This document shows, one piece after another, positions 58,721-64,000 of a DNA stretch of 64,000 bases. The stretch covers positions 1-64,000 of the forward strand of contig JACKAU010000011.1 in the NCBI GenBank assembly GCA_020634855.1, in the 5' to 3' direction. The DNA comes from Anaerolineales bacterium. Lineage in GTDB: Bacteria; Chloroflexota; Anaerolineae; 4572-78; J111. Under the pieces are notes generated by a model, which was not told where the DNA came from, searched no databases, and worked only from the letters and a program-made list of their open reading frames with translations. Made by a program: the position numbers and the translations under genes. Numbering within the stretch: the stretch's first letter is position 1; each line of letters opens with the position of its first letter.

Positions 58721-61700
58721 TCAAACCAACTTCGGCCGGAAGATATTCAACAGCAAGGGAAACACCCCCAGTGTAAACAGCGCCGAGAGCGACAGGCCGA
58801 ACACAATCGCCCAGGCCAGGCCGGACCAGACCGGATCATTGGCGATGGTCAAACTGCCTAACACCGTCGTGGCCGACGTGAGTAAAATAGGGCGCAGACG
58901 CGCTTCGCCAGCCCCTAATAAGGACTCATGCACGGTTTTACCTTCGGCCAAGCTCTGCCCGTAATACTCAAGATAGAGGATGGCATTATTGACCACAATC
59001 CCCATCAGGGCAATAAAACCAATCAGTGAGGTGGCGGTCAAAAAGGTACCCCAGGTGGCATCGAGCAAGGCAAAGCCGGGGAGGATGCCGATGAACCCTA
59101 GCGGGATGGTCGTCATAATCAGAGCCGGGGCTAAAAACGAACGGAATTGGGCAATTAAGACGGCATAAATCAGGATAAAGGCGACAATCATCGCCATGCC
59201 CAAATCTCGGAAGTTCTCCAATGTCATCTCCCATTCACCGCCCCAGACAATGGCGTAAGCATTTTGCTGCGTATCCAGATAATTCAGGCCGAACAAATCC
59301 CACGACTCCAGCGACCCCTCATTCGGAAACTGATAACCGTTGCCAATCAGGTCATACATCAGATCGATCACCGCATAGACGACGCTGCGGTTATCCAATT
59401 CGGCGGTGACATAGGTGGTCGATCCTCGCTCGTCGCGAATCAAGGCCGCCGTCTGGCGACCGCTCACCGGGGTGACCAGTTCGCTTAGGGGGATATTGTG
59501 TCCTAATTGTGATTTGACATAGATGCGGCCCAAATCTTGCAGTTGATTGCGAGCCTCAGGGGGGTACTCTAAAGTGATGTAAGAAAACTCATTATGCTCC
59601 GGTAAATGGTACTGCCCGATATTTCGCCCATCGGTAGCCGTTTGCAGCACATCAACAATATTAGCCGTGGCAATACCGGTTCGATTAGCTTTGCTGTAAT
59701 CGATCACAAACGTCGTGCGGGGATAAGGCGTTTCGATGGAGCTTTGAACATCGACGACGCCCTCGGTCGCCCGCATTTTGGCCATCATGTCTCGGGCCAC
59801 GGCGCGGCGGGTGGCCGGGTCCGGCCCTTTAATTTTAGCCACCAAGGTCGCTTGAACCGGCGGGCCGGGCGGATCTTCGATAAATTGGACGGTAAAGCCG
59901 GAGGCATCGTAGACCCGCATCGCCGGACTTTGAGCGAAATAGTCCCGCATGCGAGACACAATGGCCCCCGATTGCATGGTTCGCTGCTTGGGCGGGGTGA
60001 TATTGACCCTCAAGGTGATGTAGTGACGCCCGGTGCGCTGTTCCGCCCCTTTATAGAGGCCATTAAAATCAATGACCGGGGCGGTGCCAATGAACTCCTG
60101 TACAGACTGAGTGTAGGGATCGCGCAGCAAGAGGGCCACCGCCATATCAGCGACTTCCAAACTCTTGCCCAAATCTGTCCCTTCCGGGCCATCGATGTAG
60201 ACATAGTACTGGCGTTTATCCGCCCCCGGCAGCATCCGAAAATGCACCAACTTCAACACCGGAAAACTCAGCACAATCACGAGCAGCAAAAAGGTAAGGC
60301 CCAAGAAAGTGTACTGCCGCCACTTGGCGTGTAACAGCCAGCGTAAATTCGATTGATACAACTTGGTCAACAGGTCGAAGGAACCGGCAATAGCGCGAAA
60401 GGGAGCGGTCAACCAATGAAAAAGTTTGGCAATAGGGTGAGAGCCGGGTGGTTTAGCCTCAGTGTCGGGATCAGACTGGTTGGAACGGAAGGCTAACGAA
60501 GCTAAAAAGGGGGTCATCGAATAGGCGATCAACAACGACATCAGCAGCGCCATCGGCACAAAAAAGGAGAGCGGCCCCATGTAAGCGCCCATTAGCCCGC
60601 TGATTTGGGAGGTCGGCAAGAAGACAATCACTGAAGTAACGGTGGATAAGAGCAGGCCAATCCCAACTTCGTTAACGGCCAACGCGATGGAGTCGGATAA
60701 CGGCAGCGGTTTTTTGACGTACCGGCTGAGGTTGTCGACGACCACGGTAGCCGAATCGACCAACAGCCCCAACGAAAGAATTAAAGCAAACAGGGTGATC
60801 CGATTGATCGTTTGCCCGGCAAAGTAGCCAACCACAAACACTAAAGCCAGCGATAGCGGAATGGCAAATGCCACCAAAATGGCCGATCGCAGGCCCAAGA
60901 ACAGCAGCAAGACCAATGAGACGATGCCGATACTCTGCAAAAGACTGGTGCCCAGCCCCAAAACGGCTTCCTCCGCCACTTCGCCATCGTTGCGGTAAAC
61001 CTGATACTCTAGTTGGTTGTATTCATCATATTGCATAATATGGGCTAACTCGGTCAAAACGGTGTCGGCGATGGCTACAGTGCTTTCGCCTTTTCGTTTG
61101 GCAATCGAAAGAAACACCACCGGCTCGCCTTGTTGATCGCGCTGGCTGACCCGCACGTAGGATGTTTTCTCCGTGTACCCATCGATCACGTGGGCAACAT
61201 CTTGCAGCCTGACATCCGGTTTCAAGTAGAGATTACGCAGCGTGTCGACGCTGAGCGCCCCGTCCACCGTGACTTCTTGCAGAGCCTCCTCATTTCGAAT
61301 GGTTCCCACCGTATAGTGGAGGTTATTGGCATCAATGGCTTGCTCGATCTCTTGGGGGCTAATGCCGCGATCTTGCATCCGGGTGGGATCGAGAATAATG
61401 CGTAAGGCCCGCCTTTCCCCGCCTTGCACTTCCAGATTAGCCACCCCGGCAATCTCGCGGAGTTTGTCCATAATGGGAATGATTTGATTGCGTACTTCAT
61501 TTTGGGACAGCGTCGATGAGGTAAAGCCGATGGTGACAATCGGCACATCGTCAGGGCTAACCGGCTGAATCAACGGATTCTCCATACCCGGCTGCATTTC
61601 GTTCAGCGAGGCGGCAATTTTCGACTGAACCCGCGTTTTGGCCATTTCTAAATCTTCGCCGATGTTGAACTCAACGGTGACAATGGATATCCCGCCGTCA

Positions 61701-61972
61701 ATCGAGCGCGAGTAGATGGCGTCCACGCCGGGAATGTCGGCCAGCCGTTCTTCAAGCTCCAGCGTAATGTACTGCTCCACTTCGGCCGCCGTCGCGCCCT
61801 GATATTCCACTTGAACTCGAAAGACGGGCATCACGACTGTGGGGTTATACTGTTTAGGGGTGAAGATATAGGTAAAGGTACCAAAAGCGATGATACCGAT
61901 AAGGAGCAGGATACTCAGCGCGGAGTTTTCCACAAAAAATCGGGCCGTCTTGCCGGCAAAGTTCAAGTTCAT
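58721..61972 (-). CDS. RND-superfamily efflux pump
   Basis: A 1083-aa inner-membrane proton-driven pump of the AcrB/HAE type. The first helix (about 15-35) is followed by a large porter domain with ATAAEVEQYITLELEERLADIPGV near 55. Helices 2-6 contain GLLVDSATVVVDNLSRYV near 400, in which only the first of the two usual Asp residues of helix 4 is kept (DS in place of DD). The second porter half and helices 8-12 follow, with GIVVNNAILYLEYYGQSLAEGK near 1005. No HlyD-type adaptor or outer-membrane channel is next to it, which fits a single-membrane lineage. The start lacks a clear ribosome site. Confidence 0.92.
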   Translation of the reverse strand: MNLNFAGKTARFFVENSALSILLLIGIIAFGTFTYIFTPKQYNPTVVMPVFRVQVEYQGATAAEVEQYITLELEERLADIPGVDAIYSRSIDGGISIVTVEFNIGEDLEMAKTRVQSKIAASLNEMQPGMENPLIQPVSPDDVPIVTIGFTSSTLSQNEVRNQIIPIMDKLREIAGVANLEVQGGERRALRIILDPTRMQDRGISPQEIEQAIDANNLHYTVGTIRNEEALQEVTVDGALSVDTLRNLYLKPDVRLQDVAHVIDGYTEKTSYVRVSQRDQQGEPVVFLSIAKRKGESTVAIADTVLTELAHIMQYDEYNQLEYQVYRNDGEVAEEAVLGLGTSLLQSIGIVSLVLLLFLGLRSAILVAFAIPLSLALVFVVGYFAGQTINRITLFALILSLGLLVDSATVVVDNLSRYVKKPLPLSDSIALAVNEVGIGLLLSTVTSVIVFLPTSQISGLMGAYMGPLSFFVPMALLMSLLIAYSMTPFLASLAFRSNQSDPDTEAKPPGSHPIAKLFHWLTAPFRAIAGSFDLLTKLYQSNLRWLLHAKWRQYTFLGLTFLLLVIVLSFPVLKLVHFRMLPGADKRQYYVYIDGPEGTDLGKSLEVADMAVALLLRDPYTQSVQEFIGTAPVIDFNGLYKGAEQRTGRHYITLRVNITPPKQRTMQSGAIVSRMRDYFAQSPAMRVYDASGFTVQFIEDPPGPPVQATLVAKIKGPDPATRRAVARDMMAKMRATEGVVDVQSSIETPYPRTTFVIDYSKANRTGIATANIVDVLQTATDGRNIGQYHLPEHNEFSYITLEYPPEARNQLQDLGRIYVKSQLGHNIPLSELVTPVSGRQTAALIRDERGSTTYVTAELDNRSVVYAVIDLMYDLIGNGYQFPNEGSLESWDLFGLNYLDTQQNAYAIVWGGEWEMTLENFRDLGMAMIVAFILIYAVLIAQFRSFLAPALIMTTIPLGFIGILPGFALLDATWGTFLTATSLIGFIALMGIVVNNAILYLEYYGQSLAEGKTVHESLLGAGEARLRPILLTSATTVLGSLTIANDPVWSGLAWAIVFGLSLSALFTLGVFPLLLNIFRPKLV

Positions 61973-62060
61973 TGTTTTTGCTATCGATTAGAGTTTTTCG
62001 TATCAGACATTCGTTAGAGTTGTTTCTGAATAAGACTTTTGAGGTTCGACCCGTTTTATG

Positions 62061-62134
62061 GGACGCAGATAAACGCTGATTTTCGCTGATTTTCAAATTT
62101 TTGTCAGCGTTTATCGGTGAAAATCAGCGTTCTA
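62061..62134. repeat. Imperfect palindrome (GCAGATAAACGCTGATTTTC family)
   Basis: ATAAACGCTGA pairs exactly with TCAGCGTTTAT, and AACGCTGATTTTC with GAAAATCAGCGTT. It belongs by style to the repeats at 26322 and 48596. Confidence 0.75.
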
Positions 62135-62347
62135 TTGCTCATCGCGTTTATGGGGGAACAACTCTGTTACAGTCTGGGTGGGCCAAACCTGTCGAAGTGG
62201 TATCGCAGGGTGGCATGTGGCCTACTGAGCCCCATCCATCGAGTAGAACTACTTGGTCTATTTAGACGTTACTACAGTGGCTATTGTAACCGAAATCCGA
62301 GGGGATTGACAAATCGGTCCATCTCAGCACATCTTAATGGTCACAGG

Positions 62348-62377
62348 TTGTCGGGCCTATACCGGTTGTAGTATACT
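62348..62377 (+). promoter_or_regulatory. Candidate promoter for the gene at 62420
   Basis: TTGTCG (62348-62353), 18-bp spacer and TATACT (62372-62377), 43 bases before the ATG. Confidence 0.5.
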
Positions 62378-62419
62378 CTGCGCTGTTTTGTCAAAGACCT
62401 CGCTGCCAACAGGAGAACT

Positions 62420-62980
62420 ATGCTTCCTCAAAGTCATGTCACTTACACCGTCGCCGCCGTGGATACGCTTGCAAAAAAATTTCCGGCGCTGAAAAATATA
62501 GATTACCGGCTGCTGGCCTTAGCCGCGATGGGGCCGGATTTGATCGACAAGCCGCTGGCGGCGCTCTATTTCTACCGGCGTTATAAATCGGCGGTGTTGT
62601 TTGCCCATACACTGCTGGTTCACGCGGCGGTGTTCATTTGGGCCGTGTGGCAACGACCGTCGTGGTGGCCGTATTTGATCGCTTTTAACGGCCATGCCTT
62701 GCTCGACCGGCTGTGGTTTTTTTACGATACCTGGTATTGGCCCTTTCGCGGCTGGCGATTTCACGTCTGGCAAAAGACCGGCAGCGAGCAGCAAGATATC
62801 CGGCTGGCTTACTGGTATGCCTTTACCCGCCGGCCTGAATTGTGGGGCTGGGAAGTCGGCGGATTGCTGGCGGGGCTGTGGTTTGTGATGCGCCACCGCT
62901 TGTATCGATTAGACCGGCTGGGCTATTTGTTGCGAACGGGGCGAATTCCCGAAGAAAATAAGCAGCCGAGCGATCAGTAG
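62420..62980 (+). CDS. Predicted membrane-bound metal-dependent hydrolase-like protein
   Basis: A 186-aa protein with hydrophobic helices near 70-90 and 150-165. The pattern of HVTYTVAA at the start, MGPDLIDKPLAAL near 37, FAHTLLVHAAVF near 61 and FNGHALLDRLWFF near 90 follows the His/Asp signature of the YdjM-type (LexA-regulated, predicted membrane metal-dependent hydrolase) family. AGGAG lies 6 bases before the ATG. The biochemical function of this family is unproven. It converges with the next gene with only 5 bases between. Confidence 0.7.
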   Translation: MLPQSHVTYTVAAVDTLAKKFPALKNIDYRLLALAAMGPDLIDKPLAALYFYRRYKSAVLFAHTLLVHAAVFIWAVWQRPSWWPYLIAFNGHALLDRLWFFYDTWYWPFRGWRFHVWQKTGSEQQDIRLAYWYAFTRRPELWGWEVGGLLAGLWFVMRHRLYRLDRLGYLLRTGRIPEENKQPSDQ

Positions 62981-62985
62981 GCGGC

Positions 62986-64000
62986 TTACAAATACGGTAC
63001 AACAAACCAAAACGGTGCGGCGAGCGTCAACAAGCCCAGGCCGGCAAAGCAGATGATGATGAGCAGCAACGTCAATTGGGACCAGTATTGGGTCGCTAGC
63101 TGGCGGCCAACGACCAAAAGTAGAGCCAGGCCGATAAACAAAATCGACCATTTATCCCAATAACCACTGTAACCGGCCGTTACCCCAATCCAGAACAGGC
63201 TTACAGCCAAGACGCCCGCCAATCCCCAAGCCCACTGCCGTTTGACGATCTCATTCAGGCCTAAAGAAAAAAATAGTCCCAAGGGAATTGTGGCCGGGAA
63301 AAGATAGCGACCCTGAAACTGTACAAACGTTAAATTGTACCAGCCATAGGCTAGGGCCACGAGTAAAATGACCGCCACCATTAGCCCCAAAGCCGCTTGT
63401 TGCCGGGGCGATGTCGTCGTAATAAAGGTGGTTAGGGCGTAGGCCACCAGGCCAACCAGCGCCATCACACTCAAAATGGTTAAAAAGAAGTAGGTTCGAT
63501 TGTCCATCGGCACGGCCATCCAACCGAACTGCCCCCAAAAGCTGCGAAATGTCGTGGTGATAAAGTTAACTAAATAAGTTTTGGTTCCGACCTCCGCCAC
63601 CAAATCAGCGGTACGAAGCTGGCCCTGAACAACGGCGTCGTGGCGACCTAGACCCAAAATATCCCCATCGCCGTAGAGCGCCGCGTTGCGGGCGAACCAG
63701 GGCAGCGCCACCAACAGGGCTAAACTATAGATCATAAGCCCGTCTTTTATTAGCTCCTTGACGATTAGTCTGACATAACCAAAACCCGCTTCCCGAATAT
63801 CGATCCAGGCACGTAAAGCCAGCATCATGGCCACCAGCGGCACGGCAATATAGATGGTTACTTTGGTGAGCAGCCCCAAACCTAGCAGCAACCCGATCAG
63901 GAGGCTCTGTTTTATCGATAGTGGATTTTTGTCCAGCAGGCAACGAACTAATAATAGCAGCAGAGCAGCCAAAATTAGCTCCGCCAGCGCGTCGTTATTG
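62986..64000 (-). CDS. GT39-like polytopic membrane protein (partial, N-terminus outside window)
   Basis: At least 337 codons; the frame stays open to the right edge, so the start is outside. The sequence enters with NNDALAELILAALLLLLV, where NNDA is the typical loop of dolichyl-phosphate-mannose mannosyltransferase-like (GT-C, GT39) proteins or DUF2142 relatives. About nine hydrophobic helices follow; LTKVTIYIAVPLVAMML, YSLALLVALPWFARNAALYGD and FVQFQGRYLFPATIPLGLFFSLGL are family-like landmarks. Likely role: transfer of a lipid-linked sugar to a surface glycan or protein; the acceptor is unknown. Confidence 0.75.
   Translation of the reverse strand, partial: NNDALAELILAALLLLLVRCLLDKNPLSIKQSLLIGLLLGLGLLTKVTIYIAVPLVAMMLALRAWIDIREAGFGYVRLIVKELIKDGLMIYSLALLVALPWFARNAALYGDGDILGLGRHDAVVQGQLRTADLVAEVGTKTYLVNFITTTFRSFWGQFGWMAVPMDNRTYFFLTILSVMALVGLVAYALTTFITTTSPRQQAALGLMVAVILLVALAYGWYNLTFVQFQGRYLFPATIPLGLFFSLGLNEIVKRQWAWGLAGVLAVSLFWIGVTAGYSGYWDKWSILFIGLALLLVVGRQLATQYWSQLTLLLIIICFAGLGLLTLAAPFWFVVPYL

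Larger units (their letters stand above)
61973..62419. other. 447-bp divergent intergenic region
   Basis: Holds the repeat at 62061-62134 and the promoter at 62348-62377. An 84-aa plus-strand frame at 62117-62371 begins in the repeat and has no ribosome site; I do not accept it. The rest shows no structure. Confidence 0.6.

Noticed and set aside
62117..62371. 84-aa plus-strand frame before the hydrolase-like gene
   Set aside because: It starts inside a palindromic repeat, has no ribosome site, and overlaps the candidate promoter of the next gene.

Overview
The window looks like chromosomal DNA from a member of the Chloroflexota (green non-sulfur lineage, Anaerolineae-like). This is an inference from gene content and protein flavour: a complete minus-strand dcw cluster headed by mraZ, two CvpA-type membrane proteins between murG and murC, RNase Y, a viroplasmin-type RNase H, many GTG starts, and intergenic DNA packed with short inverted repeats and heptamer repeats. 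No rRNA, tRNA or CRISPR array was found.

Layout. Positions 1-937: a partial secreted or anchored protein and a BtuF-like binding protein, both minus strand. 965-1120: palindromes and the dcw terminator. 1201-20646: division and cell-wall cluster on the minus strand, in transcription order mraZ, rsmH, ftsL-like, ftsI, murF, mraY, a 94-aa protein, murD, ftsW, murG, two paralogous membrane proteins, murC, a 78-aa protein, murB, ddl, ftsQ, ftsA, ftsZ. murE is missing. The promoter before mraZ carries a 10-bp-phased TGGG operator of the MraZ type. 20934-22896: GDP-rhamnose-type genes (reductase, gmd) transcribed divergently. 23090-24813: DUF2085 membrane protein and a DUF429 protein. 24861-26058: a complete IS4-family element with inverted repeats and a 9-bp target duplication. 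26622-31323: an AttEFGH-like export system (ATPase, FtsX-type permease, AttH/CrtC-like protein). 31521-31781: a tandem array with a TTC word every 19-21 bp. 31964-35950: a block of broken genes (PD-(D/E)XK-like protein, unidentified remnants, a SAM methyltransferase, a PQ-loop protein). 36212-40454: acetoacetate-decarboxylase-like protein, large FAD oxidoreductase and lycopene-cyclase-like membrane protein, a possible uncharacterised isoprenoid or carotenoid tailoring set. 40574-47513: a 1904-aa kinase/ATPase/GAF/PAS/SpoIIE-phosphatase protein and a receiver-histidine kinase. 47615-51850: folD, rny, recA. 52071-56777: a minus-strand operon of MFS transporter, RNase H, molybdopterin oxidoreductase and Mut7-C protein, with a divergent AraC regulator. 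57808-58280: a second phased array. 58438-64000: a small protein, an RND pump, a membrane metal-hydrolase-like protein and a partial GT39-like membrane protein.

The cell-wall genes cover lipid II synthesis from MurB/MurC to MraY/MurG (without MurE), SEDS/PBP polymerisation (FtsW/FtsI) and the FtsQ/L/A/Z divisome. The least ordinary parts are the 36-40 kb enzyme set, the two phased 20-bp repeat arrays, and the broken-gene block, in which indels seem to dominate over substitutions.
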